Source: Ancylobacter aquaticus (lineage in GTDB: Bacteria; Pseudomonadota; Alphaproteobacteria; Rhizobiales; Xanthobacteraceae). From it: a stretch of DNA of 64,000 nucleotides. The stretch lies in NCBI RefSeq assembly GCF_004339465.1, contig NZ_SMFY01000002.1, positions 62,001 through 126,000 on the forward strand. Reading direction: 5' to 3'. The notes below the pieces were generated by a model. That model ran no database searches and was not told where the DNA came from. It saw only the letters and a list, made by a program, of their open reading frames with translations. The first letter of the stretch is position 1. Every line of letters starts with the position of its first letter. Positions 32,816-41,282 of this stretch are shown here, piece after piece. The position numbers were made by a program, and so were the translations under genes.

Positions 32816-33450
32816 TGGCTGAAGCCTATCCCCTCTCGTGGCCCACCGGCCGCCCACGCAGGCCGGCGCATGCGCGCAAGGCTGCTCAGTTCGGGACGCG
32901 CAAGTCGGACGGGCGCGGCTATACCGACAAGCACAAGCTTTCCATCGCGGAGGCATTGGAGCGCTTGCAGCGTGAGCTCGACGCGATCGATGCGCGCTAC
33001 GTGGTTCTGTCGAGCGATCTCGAACCGCGGCTCAACGGCTTGCCGCGCTCCGGCCAGCGCGAGCCTTCCGATCCGGGGATAGCTCTCTATTTCCGGCTGA
33101 GCGACAAGCCGCACTGCCTCCCGTGTGACACCTATGACCGCGCCGCCGACAACATCGCCGCGCTGGCCGCCCACATCGAGGCGACCCGGAGGATTGAGCG
33201 GCTCGGCGTGGCGACCATCGCCGAAGCCTTCGCCGGCTTCACGGCGCTGCAGGCGCCCGGCGCCAAGCGCCCCTGGCGTGAAGTGATCGAGTGCGCGGCC
33301 GGCGAGCGGGTGACGCGCGACATCCTCGAAGCCCGCTACCGCCGGCTCGCCTCAATCCGTCACCCCGACAAGCCGGGCGGCTCGCACGACGCGATGTCGG
33401 AGCTCAACCGCGCCCGGGATGAGGCGCTGAAGGAGATCGAAAATGGTTGA
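32815..33450 (+). CDS. Protein with J-domain-like C-terminus
   Basis: 211 residues. The last 50 or so resemble a DnaJ J-domain: ILEARYRRLASIRHPDKPGGSHDAMSELNRARDEALKEI, with HPDKPGG where canonical J-domains have HPDK. The N-terminal part includes SIAEALERLQRELDAIDARYVVLSSDLEPR, a pattern seen in other phage J-like proteins. It may recruit host DnaK. Coupled to both neighbours. Confidence 0.7.
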   Translation: MAEAYPLSWPTGRPRRPAHARKAAQFGTRKSDGRGYTDKHKLSIAEALERLQRELDAIDARYVVLSSDLEPRLNGLPRSGQREPSDPGIALYFRLSDKPHCLPCDTYDRAADNIAALAAHIEATRRIERLGVATIAEAFAGFTALQAPGAKRPWREVIECAAGERVTRDILEARYRRLASIRHPDKPGGSHDAMSELNRARDEALKEIENG

Positions 33451-33655
33451 GACCCCGCTCGACATCTCCAAGGTCCGGCCCGTGACGCCGCAGGCCTTGT
33501 TCGTCATCGCGGCGCTGCGCCGGCAGGTCGCCGCGCTGGAAGGCGTCGACGAGGCCAGTCTGCCGGCGGAATTCCGCTTCGCCCGCGACGGCATCGAGGT
33601 CCGTGTCACGGCGACGACGTGGATCATCTGCGAAGCACCGGAGGCATCGTCATGA
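33443..33655 (+). CDS. Small unknown protein, element 2
   Basis: 70 residues: helical N-terminal half (TPQALFVIAALRRQVAALEGV) and beta-like C-terminal half (FRFARDGIEVRVTATTWIICE). It overlaps the J-like gene by eight bases and the next gene by four. No family recognised. Confidence 0.5.
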   Translation: MVETPLDISKVRPVTPQALFVIAALRRQVAALEGVDEASLPAEFRFARDGIEVRVTATTWIICEAPEASS

Positions 33656-33822
33656 CCATTATGATCATCGAGGCGGCTGCCTCGGCCAACCTCTTCCTGG
33701 TTGCGGCCTGTTCGGCGCCTAGCGCCTTTGGGTACAGGTTGCTCTTCAAGTTCGCGCCCATGTCCTTGGGGAGCTACCTCGGGTCCCTAGCGCTCGCGCG
33801 CTTCATGGGATGGCCGATATGA
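33652..33822 (+). CDS. Small membrane protein, element 2
   Basis: 56 residues, hydrophobic (MTIMIIEAAASANLFLVAAC and SLGSYLGSLALARFMGWPI), with one or two membrane helices. ATGA overlap with the gene before it and ATGA overlap with the gene after it. No family recognised. Confidence 0.5.
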   Translation: MTIMIIEAAASANLFLVAACSAPSAFGYRLLFKFAPMSLGSYLGSLALARFMGWPI

Positions 33823-34292
33823 GCACCGACATCGCCCGTACATTCGCGCGCCGGCTGCGCGCCAACGGCGATCGCGCCGAGGCGGACAAGTTCACCGTCG
33901 CGAACCTATCGACGATGTCGGTGGAGGATTGCCGGGCGCTGGCGCAGTTCCTCGAAGAGGCATGCGAGCTTCACGAGGCGAGCGTGATGGCTGAGGCCCT
34001 GCGTGCCGCCCCGATGATCGCCACGCCAGCGGCACTTCCTCCCATCGAAATGGACCCCGACATGCCTGGCCGGGAGTACATCCCGCTGCCGGGGGGCTGG
34101 GAGGTTCAGACAAAGGGCACGGGTTCGAGCTATCGACTGCTGGATCGCAAGACAGGCGAGCGCCGCCTGATCCTATGCCACGATCCGGGGTTCATCCACG
34201 ACTTCGTCACCCGGATGGCGAGAGAGGTGCACGCGGCTTCTATCGACTCACCACCGGCGACGGGCGGGGAGGGCCAGACCGTTGATCCCTGA
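33819..34292 (+). CDS. Unknown protein, element 2
   Basis: 157 residues. Helical N-terminus (TDIARTFARRLRANGDRAEADK), then EDCRALAQFLEEACELHEASVMAEALR, and a C-terminal part with WEVQTKGTGSSYRLLDRKTGERRLI that looks beta-rich. No family recognised. An ATG at 33810 is an alternative start. It overlaps the HTH gene by 11 bases. Confidence 0.5.
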   Translation: MSTDIARTFARRLRANGDRAEADKFTVANLSTMSVEDCRALAQFLEEACELHEASVMAEALRAAPMIATPAALPPIEMDPDMPGREYIPLPGGWEVQTKGTGSSYRLLDRKTGERRLILCHDPGFIHDFVTRMAREVHAASIDSPPATGGEGQTVDP

Positions 34293-34473
34293 GGCCGCCG
34301 AGTATCTCTCCGCCCAGGACATCGCGACGATCACCGGGGTGCATGTCGCGACGGTCTGGGCGTGGGCGAAGCAGCCAGGGTTCCCGGTGGCGTATCGCTT
34401 CGGTTCTCGAGCCACCCGATGGAAACGTGCCGAGTTCCAAGCATGGGCAGAAGAAAAGAGGTCTTCCGGGTAG
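34282..34473 (+). CDS. Small HTH protein (MerR/AlpA-like), TTG start
   Basis: 63 residues with a helix-turn-helix typical of excisionases: EYLSAQDIATITGVHVATVWAWAKQPGFPVAYRFGSRATRW, then KRAEFQAWAEEK. It probably acts as the element's excision or regulatory factor. The start is TTG at 34282, overlapping the end of the preceding gene. It is the last gene before the PARIS pair, which runs the other way. Confidence 0.7.
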   Translation: MIPEAAEYLSAQDIATITGVHVATVWAWAKQPGFPVAYRFGSRATRWKRAEFQAWAEEKRSSG

Positions 34474-34550
34474 CATCGACGCTAATATCTCGACGCTCTT
34501 GGCCAGCTAATTCTGACGTGATTGCAAGCCTAGGGGCGCAGCCACACGCG

Positions 34551-35375
34551 TCACACCCCTGCCAATTGCGTCGCCATAAAATCGTGAGTTGATCGATACA
34601 CAAGGCGCTCATAATGACTGAATAGATGATTCTTTATGACGCTGTTGCTTGCAGGCAACGGGCGTCCCGCTCGGCGCCGCACAATCACCCGACACCAATG
34701 CAACAAGACAAACAAGACGGAATGTCCGCAAAAGTATCGCGGGTAAATGCTACCGTGCGGAGAAAAATCAATCTCCGCAGGCCTGCCTCTCTGGCTTATC
34801 TGATCAACACGTGCGCGCGCCCGTGCTTCAGAAAATTCATATCCGCGGACATCATCGCCAATCAATAAATCTCGTGGGTTTGTTCGCAGTATTAAACCTT
34901 GGCCAGTGGCCGAAAAACAAACGTCGAGGCGCAACAACCATTCACCGACGCTCGACAGTCTATTGACATACCGACGGAACGCTCGCTGGACCAGCTTTTC
35001 ATCAATTGGCTCAGGAGCGATTAAAAGTGCTATCGCCGCCGCAGCGCCAGGTGTAAAAAAGTCGTTCTCAAAGCTGTAGCCGTGCGTACGAAGTATGCGC
35101 TTATTCGAAGGAAACCCGCCAGTAAGCGGCACGTAATCAGAATCCCTGCAGACCAAAACGTTCGATACGCGTCCCTCCATGACGCCTTCGACGATTTCTC
35201 GCAGGTTCTCAACGCCATCCTTTTTTTCGTATCGCAGCCGTAGCTCAGGCCTATATCTGCTAAAGGCGCCCTTCCAGTAGGTTAAATCTGATTTTCCTTC
35301 GACGTAGACAACGTAGTCTACACCAAGAAAATGCTTGTAATTCGATATCCCAGCGTCGCTACGTCTGAAGCTCAC
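34551..35375 (-). CDS. ariB: AriB: DUF4435 TOPRIM nuclease of a PARIS system
   Basis: 274 residues. DUF4435/TOPRIM signs: YVVYVEGKSDLTYW with Glu26, then VLVCRDSDYVPL with Asp78 and Asp80, and the family motif HGYSFENDFFTPGAA. In the known PARIS system AriB is released from AriA when an anti-restriction protein is sensed and then acts as a toxic nuclease (tRNA-Lys cleavage has been reported). It overlaps ariA by four bases. The sequence is AT-rich for this region. Assignment rests on motifs plus pairing with an AAA ATPase. Confidence 0.82.
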   Translation of the reverse strand: MSFRRSDAGISNYKHFLGVDYVVYVEGKSDLTYWKGAFSRYRPELRLRYEKKDGVENLREIVEGVMEGRVSNVLVCRDSDYVPLTGGFPSNKRILRTHGYSFENDFFTPGAAAAIALLIAPEPIDEKLVQRAFRRYVNRLSSVGEWLLRLDVCFSATGQGLILRTNPRDLLIGDDVRGYEFSEARARARVDQISQRGRPAEIDFSPHGSIYPRYFCGHSVLFVLLHWCRVIVRRRAGRPLPASNSVIKNHLFSHYERLVYRSTHDFMATQLAGV

Positions 35376-36637
35376 TGAAATTTTTCCTCAATGTTGATGA
35401 TATCTTTTTGATTGCTCCCCACTATATCGGGTGAATGAGTAGCAAAAATAATTTGAACATTGCCATTGAGATGTTCTATGCTTTTTACGAGCTCGGACTG
35501 CCATCCGACATGTAACGAAAGCTCTGGTTCGTCAGCTATGAAAACAAAAGGTTTCTTTTCATACAAGAGAACCTCTCCAAGCATGATAAACATCTGCTTT
35601 TCGCCAGACGAAAGAATATTTGTGGAAAAAATTTTCCCGGACTGGGTAACAATCTCTATTTCATTTCGATCAGTGATTCTAGCTGTTTTACGGGAGAATA
35701 GCCTGTTGATAATTTCAACAAATGCATTTCTTTGTTCATATATTCGATTCTTTGATATCTGAAGTCGCTTCCAATCAGAAATAATACGCGCAAGCCGCTG
35801 ATTGTCATACATGACTACAAGATCGTCCGCCGTAATTGAACCAGAGCTTATTTTCTCTGTTGCGGCTTTCAGTCGCTCGAAATGATTGGATATGTACCGG
35901 CGGGTCTTGGTCCTATCCATTTTTAATTCATGGAAGACGGCCTCAATCTCCGACTGAGCCGTTGGCGCGTTGGCTGTAATACCTGCGACGCCATGGCGTC
36001 TCTCGATCGAACTAACTAGAGAAAGAAATATCTTTTCTTGAAAGAGATCGGTTTCCCGTTGCGCCTGCGTCTGTAGTGACGAAAAGTAGGTCGCAAAATC
36101 ACGAGTAACCTGCGCCAGTTTTGCATCTATGGACGGCTGAATACGCTCTTCAGGGAGATCGCGATTAGCGCTTGAGTGGGCTCGCCAAATTGGCAGCCAT
36201 GACAGCTTCACAAGCTCAGCAAGCTGTTGCTGCAACCCGACGTGTTGCGCATCATTTCGTGGTGGCCATCGGCGGCGACGGGCCATTTTTATGTCTGCGA
36301 AATCATCAAACTCATATGTCGTAGGCTTTTCAGACGCAGAAGCCTTGAGATGATAGGTCACCTGCGTCAAATATTCGTTCAATGAACTTTTAATTAGTCT
36401 TATAGATGGCTTTTTATTCTGACCAACCGTCTTTAGAACAATGTTAATCTCGGTGAAATCGAGTTTTGCTAGTGTATCAAAATCCATACGTAAAGCTGCA
36501 CTAAGCAAGTCAATAAAAGTCGTCTTTCCGGAGCCGTTCACACCTATGATGAAATTCCGGGAACTGCGGAATGTCATGCTTACGGTTTTATCGCCCCAGA
36601 ATCCACTTATCGAGACCCGCTCAATTACGTTGACCAT
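35372..36637 (-). CDS. ariA: AriA: ABC-type AAA ATPase of a PARIS system
   Basis: 421 residues from ATG 36637. ATPase of the AAA_15/21 group: Walker A IIGVNGSGKTTFIDLL (Gly32-Thr40), a long helical insert, signature-like ILSSGEKQMFIML, Walker B FVFIADEPELSLH (Asp369-Glu370) and the switch His in IIFATHSPDIV (His401). In PARIS, AriA forms a sensor scaffold that holds AriB. The frame reaches 36751, but the upstream part looks less like the family. It lies at the right end of element 2, as PARIS does in P4-like satellites. Confidence 0.82.
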   Translation of the reverse strand: MVNVIERVSISGFWGDKTVSMTFRSSRNFIIGVNGSGKTTFIDLLSAALRMDFDTLAKLDFTEINIVLKTVGQNKKPSIRLIKSSLNEYLTQVTYHLKASASEKPTTYEFDDFADIKMARRRRWPPRNDAQHVGLQQQLAELVKLSWLPIWRAHSSANRDLPEERIQPSIDAKLAQVTRDFATYFSSLQTQAQRETDLFQEKIFLSLVSSIERRHGVAGITANAPTAQSEIEAVFHELKMDRTKTRRYISNHFERLKAATEKISSGSITADDLVVMYDNQRLARIISDWKRLQISKNRIYEQRNAFVEIINRLFSRKTARITDRNEIEIVTQSGKIFSTNILSSGEKQMFIMLGEVLLYEKKPFVFIADEPELSLHVGWQSELVKSIEHLNGNVQIIFATHSPDIVGSNQKDIINIEEKFQ

Positions 36638-37109
36638 TTTTGGCTCTCTCGACCTATCGTACGGCGCTTTTAAGCGGACTCGGAAAGGCCCCAATACCAG
36701 CATGAAATCATCCCACGTGACAACGCCCCATGGCCTGGCCAGGAAGCTCAATCCCGAGAGCTGCGGGAAATTCCAATACCCCTTCCGTCATCTCCTGACG
36801 GGGATCGGCGTAGTTGCAGAAAATTAATATTCGGGGGACGGGTTGGGGGATGTACTAGGATCCAAAAGTGGTTTTCGTTGCAGCAGAAAGTAGTTGGCGG
36901 GTTTATTCGAATGTCTCCGTCTCCGCCATTCCTATTTGTCCCTTTAAAATAAATGACTTAGCGGCCCCCATACGTCGTTTCGGCTGCAGTTGTGGGAGAG
37001 TTTTCCACGCGATTCCGGTAACGCGGCACAGTCTTCTGGTAGTTCGTTCTCGTAGAATCAAAGACGATCTACAGGCGGTCACTGTGAACGCCGCACAGAC
37101 GAGGCCGGA
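36638..37109. other. Right junction of element 2 and flanking non-coding DNA
   Basis: 472 bases between ariA and the efflux operon. The tRNA-end repeat is at 36915-36930; to its right the sequence returns to chromosomal DNA. No gene with credible protein sequence is visible on either strand. The part left of the repeat should include the ariA promoter. Confidence 0.6.
36906..36930 (+). other. attR: right end of the tandem elements
   Basis: TTCGAATGTCTCCGTCTCCGCCATT (split: TTCGAATGT then CTCCGTCTCCGCCATT) matches 23 of 25 bases of the tRNA-Ser 3' end at 8542-8566, including the T-loop. The last 16 bases are identical. It marks the old chromosomal copy or the outer attachment site. Confidence 0.85.
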
Positions 37110-38051
37110 TCAGGGCGACTTCTCCCCGCCCGGCCTCGTGGAATCTGTGGCTTCGGCAGGGCCTGTGATGGAAACGGTCGCCGTCAGGCCGGCCGCGAGG
37201 ATGATGTCGGGCGGGACATGGTCCAGAACGACGCGGACGGGCACGCGCTGGGCGAGCCGAACCCAGGTGAAGACGGGGTTGACCGTGGCAAGGCCCGAAC
37301 CGTCGGGCTGCGCATTGGGAACGGCTATGCCGCGCCCGATGCCCGTGACCCGGCCGGTAAGCTCTTGGGGATAGGCCATGAGCGCGACCCGCGCCGTGTC
37401 GCCGAGATGAATCCCGTTGAGCACCGATTCCTCGAAATAGGCGTCGACCCAGAAACTGTCGCTGTCCACCACGGACAGGACACGCTGGCCGCTGGTGGCG
37501 AAGTCTCCGGGCTGGGCGAGAAGATTGGTGACGTAGCCATTCACCGGCGAGACGATCCGTGTGCGGCTAAGGTTCAGCTTGGCCTGGTCGCGATTGGCGA
37601 GCGCCTGCTGATACGCGCCCTCTGCCATGTTCGCCACGGCTGTGAAGCTCTCCTGTTCTTCCTTGGAAACTGCCAGCGAATCCAGTTGGGCACGCCGCTG
37701 CGCCTGCGCCTGCTTGTTGTCGAGATCGGCCTTGGCGCGTGCCACGGCGGCCTCTGCGCTGGCGAGCGCGATCTGGTAGTCGTCCGGCTCGATGACGATG
37801 AGCGGATCGCCCTTGTGAACGAACTGATCGCCCTTGACGGGGAGTTCGACGATGCGGCCCGAGACCTGCGGCGTCACCGTCACCACATAGGCGCGCACCG
37901 TGCCGTCGCGCGTCCAGGCGGTCTGCATATAGGTCTGCCACGTCCACCAGCCGAGCATCCCGGCTGCCCCCAGGGCGCACAGGGTCAGCGCAACAGGCAG
38001 CAAGGAACGCAATGTCGAGGGCGTCTTGTCGGCCGGATGGATGATGGTCAT
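37110..38051 (-). CDS. HlyD/AaeA-type membrane fusion protein
   Basis: 313-residue periplasmic adaptor. One N-terminal membrane anchor (LLPVALTLCALGAAGMLGWW), the biotinyl-lipoyl-like first half (YVVTVTPQVSGRIVELPVKG), a helical hairpin (QIALASAEAAVARAKADLDN...AQLDSLAVSKEEQ) and the second lipoyl half (IVSPVNGYVTNLLAQPGDF). It overlaps the DUF1656 gene by four bases and forms an efflux operon with FUSC. Such pumps usually export aromatic carboxylic acids. Confidence 0.9.
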   Translation of the reverse strand: MTIIHPADKTPSTLRSLLPVALTLCALGAAGMLGWWTWQTYMQTAWTRDGTVRAYVVTVTPQVSGRIVELPVKGDQFVHKGDPLIVIEPDDYQIALASAEAAVARAKADLDNKQAQAQRRAQLDSLAVSKEEQESFTAVANMAEGAYQQALANRDQAKLNLSRTRIVSPVNGYVTNLLAQPGDFATSGQRVLSVVDSDSFWVDAYFEESVLNGIHLGDTARVALMAYPQELTGRVTGIGRGIAVPNAQPDGSGLATVNPVFTWVRLAQRVPVRVVLDHVPPDIILAAGLTATVSITGPAEATDSTRPGGEKSP

Positions 38052-38254
38052 TGCCGTGGACCCATGTAAAGGACGATCAGGGAAAGAATGATGATGTAGA
38101 TGCAGAGACTAAACAGGCCGGGGTGCCAGACTTTGCGTGACAGGCTGAAGTGGTTGGCAATCCGGTTCAAGGGAAAGGTCGCCAACCACGCCGCCAGCAT
38201 CATCATGGCGAAAGGCGCGACGTAGACCCCGAAAATGTCGATTTCAGAATACAT
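38048..38254 (-). CDS. DUF1656 small inner-membrane protein
   Basis: 68 residues with two membrane helices (VYVAPFAMMMLAAWLATFPL and LFSLCIYIIILSLIVLYMG). This AaeX-like protein is regularly encoded between FUSC and HlyD genes in AaeAB-type efflux operons. Coupled to the HlyD gene by ATGA overlap. Confidence 0.88.
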   Translation of the reverse strand: MYSEIDIFGVYVAPFAMMMLAAWLATFPLNRIANHFSLSRKVWHPGLFSLCIYIIILSLIVLYMGPRQ

Positions 38255-38268
38255 GTCTTTTCTCCTTT

Positions 38269-40329
38269 TCAGCCGAACGCCGACAGGAAGAGCGCGCGCG
38301 CGTCGGGCGGCGTGGTGAGCAGTTCGCCATGGAGGTCGATGATGTCGAGGATCACCGCCGCCGCCGCACGTGCCTGCCCCGGCCGGGACATGGATGCATC
38401 GTCCATCGTATCCGCTGTGAGACTGCCCCCGTGGCTGAGGCTTTCCAGAAGCTCCCGGGCCATGGCGAGCTGTCCCGCAGCGAGGGCGTCCAAGGCGCGC
38501 TGCAGGTCGCCGGCCACGGGTTCGCGGCACATCAGCGTTCTCAGATGAATGACGGCCTGCCCCAGCGAGAGCAGCGCCATCAGGCTGCCGGCGTCCTCGG
38601 GCGTCGCTTGCGGCGGCAGGGCCTCGGCGCGCCGCGTCAACAGCGCGGTCCAGTGGGCGTGGTCCGTTCGCCCGGCGCCGCGTGCCAGCCGACGGAAATC
38701 CCGAAGCGACAGAGCCAGCAGGCGGCGGGCGCGCAGCTGCGGTGGGATCGTCGGCATGACGACGAAGAAGAGCATGCCGACGACCGTTCCGGTCACGATC
38801 GACAAGGCGAGGTTGAAGTAGGCGACCGCGTCATAGCTGGCCGGGTTGCCCACCCCCAGCAGGGGAAGAGAGGCGACGGACATGCCGAGGAAGGTGACAC
38901 TGTGCCATGTGCCGGCCTGCAGGATGCCGAGAGTGATGAAGAGCAGGCCAAGCACGGCGACAAGCGCCGGAAAGGTCGAAAGGGCGGGCAGGACGCCGAA
39001 ATAGAGCACGGCGCCCAGCACCACCATCGACGCCGCGCCAATCGCATAGTCCTTCGCCAGAACGCGCGCCTGATCGCCGAAGGAGCCGAAGATGAGCGTG
39101 CCGGCGGCCGCGAACACGATGGCGAAGGCGCCATTCGGCCAGGCGGAGACCACCCAGAACGCCGACATCGCAAGCACCGCCACAAAAACCCGGGCGCCGT
39201 TCAGAAGCGCCGGCAGCAGATCGGCGGTGACGAGCGGCTGCGTTGGCGCCGCGACGCGCGGGCTGTTTCGCTCGCACAGCAGGACGATGGCGTCGATCAG
39301 GCCGCTCAACCCTGCCACGACGTCGCGCGCGGCTTCGATGGCGATGCGGTTGCCATCATCGGTGACTGGGAGTGCCCGCAGCTGGGCCGCGACTTCTCCG
39401 GCGGTATGCGCCAGCTGCCGGGGAGCACGGTTGAGCTGCGCAAGGTCGATGCTTTCAAGAAGCGGAACCAGCCGCTCGCGGATCAGGGGCCGGCCATCGC
39501 CATGGAGGGCGAGATGGGTGCCGGCATTGCGCCAGCCGACCAGTGCGCCGACCAGCGCCTCAATCATGACCCGGAAATTACCCGTTCGGGAACGCAGATA
39601 GGAGGATTCGCCGATGGCGGCATCAATCTGCAGATGCAGCGAGCCAAGGCCACGGGTCACGCTGCGTCGCGCGGACACCAGATCGGGCGTGTCGCCGCCT
39701 TGCGACAGCGTCGCGACGAACCCGGACGCAAGCTGCTCGGCGGTCTGCCGAAGCGTGTGGGCGAGTTGCCGCCGCGCGGCGCCGAAATCAGTGAGCACCA
39801 TCACGAAGCCGGCCGAGGCGATGCCGATGCAGATCTCACTCACCCGAATGACGGCGAGAAAAAAGGCCCCGCTCGGGTCCGCCAACGTATCGGCGAAGAT
39901 GATTACGGCCGTGATTCCGGACAAGGCAGCAGCATAGGACGCCAGGTTGCGCAGCAAGACGGCCGCGAAACCGCACAGGCCGCACCACAGCGCCAGGCAG
40001 AGAAGCAGCGAGTTGCGGTGCTGCGGGAACATGGCGAGCAGAGCCACCATCACCAGCCCGCCAATGACGGTTCCGATCGCGCGGTAGCGCCCCTTCTGCA
40101 GCGAGGCGCCGAGATTGGGCTGGCAGACGATGGCGGCGGTCGTCGCCGCCCAGAATGAATTCTGCAGTTCGAGATAATAGGTGATGTAAAGCGCGAGGCA
40201 GACGGACGTTGCGAGGCGTAGCCCGAACACAATTCGCGGCCGTAGAAGCTGGAGCTGCGCCAGCGCCGCCTCGAAAACGGCGAGCGGACTACCGGACTGT
40301 CGATTGGGCAAGTCGTGTAGTTCGCTCAT
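38269..40329 (-). CDS. FUSC/AaeB family inner-membrane efflux protein
   Basis: 686-residue fusaric-acid-resistance-type transporter. Two blocks of membrane helices (about residues 35-180 and 375-520; for example VCLALYITYYLELQNSFWAA and FVAVLAMSAFWVVSAWPNG) separated by a soluble helical region. Length and repeat structure match AaeB. With the HlyD and DUF1656 proteins it forms a pump for aromatic acids or related compounds; the actual substrate cannot be read from the sequence. Preceded by the AraC gene with only 15 bases between. Confidence 0.9.
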   Translation of the reverse strand: MSELHDLPNRQSGSPLAVFEAALAQLQLLRPRIVFGLRLATSVCLALYITYYLELQNSFWAATTAAIVCQPNLGASLQKGRYRAIGTVIGGLVMVALLAMFPQHRNSLLLCLALWCGLCGFAAVLLRNLASYAAALSGITAVIIFADTLADPSGAFFLAVIRVSEICIGIASAGFVMVLTDFGAARRQLAHTLRQTAEQLASGFVATLSQGGDTPDLVSARRSVTRGLGSLHLQIDAAIGESSYLRSRTGNFRVMIEALVGALVGWRNAGTHLALHGDGRPLIRERLVPLLESIDLAQLNRAPRQLAHTAGEVAAQLRALPVTDDGNRIAIEAARDVVAGLSGLIDAIVLLCERNSPRVAAPTQPLVTADLLPALLNGARVFVAVLAMSAFWVVSAWPNGAFAIVFAAAGTLIFGSFGDQARVLAKDYAIGAASMVVLGAVLYFGVLPALSTFPALVAVLGLLFITLGILQAGTWHSVTFLGMSVASLPLLGVGNPASYDAVAYFNLALSIVTGTVVGMLFFVVMPTIPPQLRARRLLALSLRDFRRLARGAGRTDHAHWTALLTRRAEALPPQATPEDAGSLMALLSLGQAVIHLRTLMCREPVAGDLQRALDALAAGQLAMARELLESLSHGGSLTADTMDDASMSRPGQARAAAAVILDIIDLHGELLTTPPDARALFLSAFG

Positions 40330-40344
40330 CGTTTTTGCCGGGCT

Positions 40345-40917
40345 CTAGTTGGTGACGCCGTGGCGCGGCTGGGCTGCGGCGCGACCTTCCCAGCCGAGCG
40401 CAACAAGCCCGAGGCTGGCGCGCGGCGCGTGGTCCGCGAGGGGGCGGTGGCGCGACGTCAGGGCGGTGGCCGTGCGCGTCCCCTTGAGACGCCACTGGCG
40501 CGGCGTGTCGCCGGCAAGGCGCTTGAACACGGTGGTGAAATGCGCCTGCGTCTGGAAGCCGACCGCCATGGCAATGTCGATGATGCGCTGGTTGGTCCCG
40601 GCGAGCAGTTCCTGCGCGATCTCGATGCGGCAGCGCAGGAGGAAATCGTGCGGACGCTGCCCGGTGGCGATCCTGAACTGCGCCGCGAAATGCATCCGGC
40701 TCAGACCGGCCGCGCCAGCCATGTCCGCGAGGCTGACGCGCTCCGCGATATTCATGTTCACATACTCGATGACGCGCTTGAGGCGCCATTTCGGCAGCGC
40801 CGACTTGACCCGCGGGTTGCGGCCTGTGCCACTGATCTGGCCGTCTTCTTGCTGGAGACGGTCGGTGGCCTCGAAATACACGCCGTTTACAGTTGTGGTG
40901 GCTGCTGGGGAATGCAT
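40345..40917 (-). CDS. AraC family transcriptional regulator
   Basis: 190 residues, mostly the two-HTH AraC DNA-binding domain: KWRLKRVIEYVNMNIAERVSLADMAGAAGLSRMHFAAQFRIATG and IDIAMAVGFQTQAHFTTVFKRLAGDTPRQWR. The N-terminal part is only about 45 residues, too short for a normal ligand domain. The ATG at 40917 follows GAGAGGATTTCAG. It is on the same strand as the efflux genes, 15 bases upstream, so it probably autoregulates the operon. Confidence 0.88.
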   Translation of the reverse strand: MHSPAATTTVNGVYFEATDRLQQEDGQISGTGRNPRVKSALPKWRLKRVIEYVNMNIAERVSLADMAGAAGLSRMHFAAQFRIATGQRPHDFLLRCRIEIAQELLAGTNQRIIDIAMAVGFQTQAHFTTVFKRLAGDTPRQWRLKGTRTATALTSRHRPLADHAPRASLGLVALGWEGRAAAQPRHGVTN

Positions 40918-41282
40918 CTGAAATCCTCTCAAGATCATCAGCTAATGCGATGACCTGAGAGTAGGCGTATTCCGACAGCGCAATATTGTACGTGCGTTTC
41001 GTCGGATATGCTCTTGGATACCAGCCCTCATACCTTGGTATATTCAGATGCCCCTGCCACTCATCTCGACGGCGGTTCGGTAGCATCCCGCCGGCTCTCC
41101 TGTGCGTGGCGAGCGGAACGGCCTGCTTTCGCCCGCCGGGAAAGCAGGCTGTTGCTCCGTTTCTCGCTTCTGTTCTAGACCGTGCGAACGAGAAAGCTTT
41201 ACTGGGCGTGTTGAACCGTCATGCGCGATCTGACGATGCGTCATGACGAGCTGAACAGACGGCGGCAGCAAGGGGTCGGCAC
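40918..41282. promoter_or_regulatory. Divergent region, AraC-efflux operon / histidine kinase
   Basis: 365 bases without a credible gene. Short inverted repeats are present: ATACC-TT-GGTAT near 41030 and TGACG-ATG-CGTCA near 41230. Promoters for both directions must lie here. Confidence 0.4.

Larger units (their letters stand above)
25736..36930 (+). mobile_element. Element 2: integrative element carrying KAP NTPase and PARIS defence genes
   Basis: About 11.2 kb with its own integrase at the left, phage-like regulation (repressor, Cro-like protein), a YqaJ exonuclease, a chain of overlapping small genes and, at the right end, ariB-ariA. The KAP and PARIS segments are clearly AT-richer than the rest, so cargo has a separate origin. 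No capsid, terminase or tail genes, and no conjugation genes, are present. It may be a defective prophage, a non-packaging satellite or a defence island. Confidence 0.75.

Noticed and set aside
25736-36930. Element 2 as an integrative conjugative element
   Set aside because: No relaxase, coupling protein or type IV secretion genes; regulation and YqaJ are phage-like.
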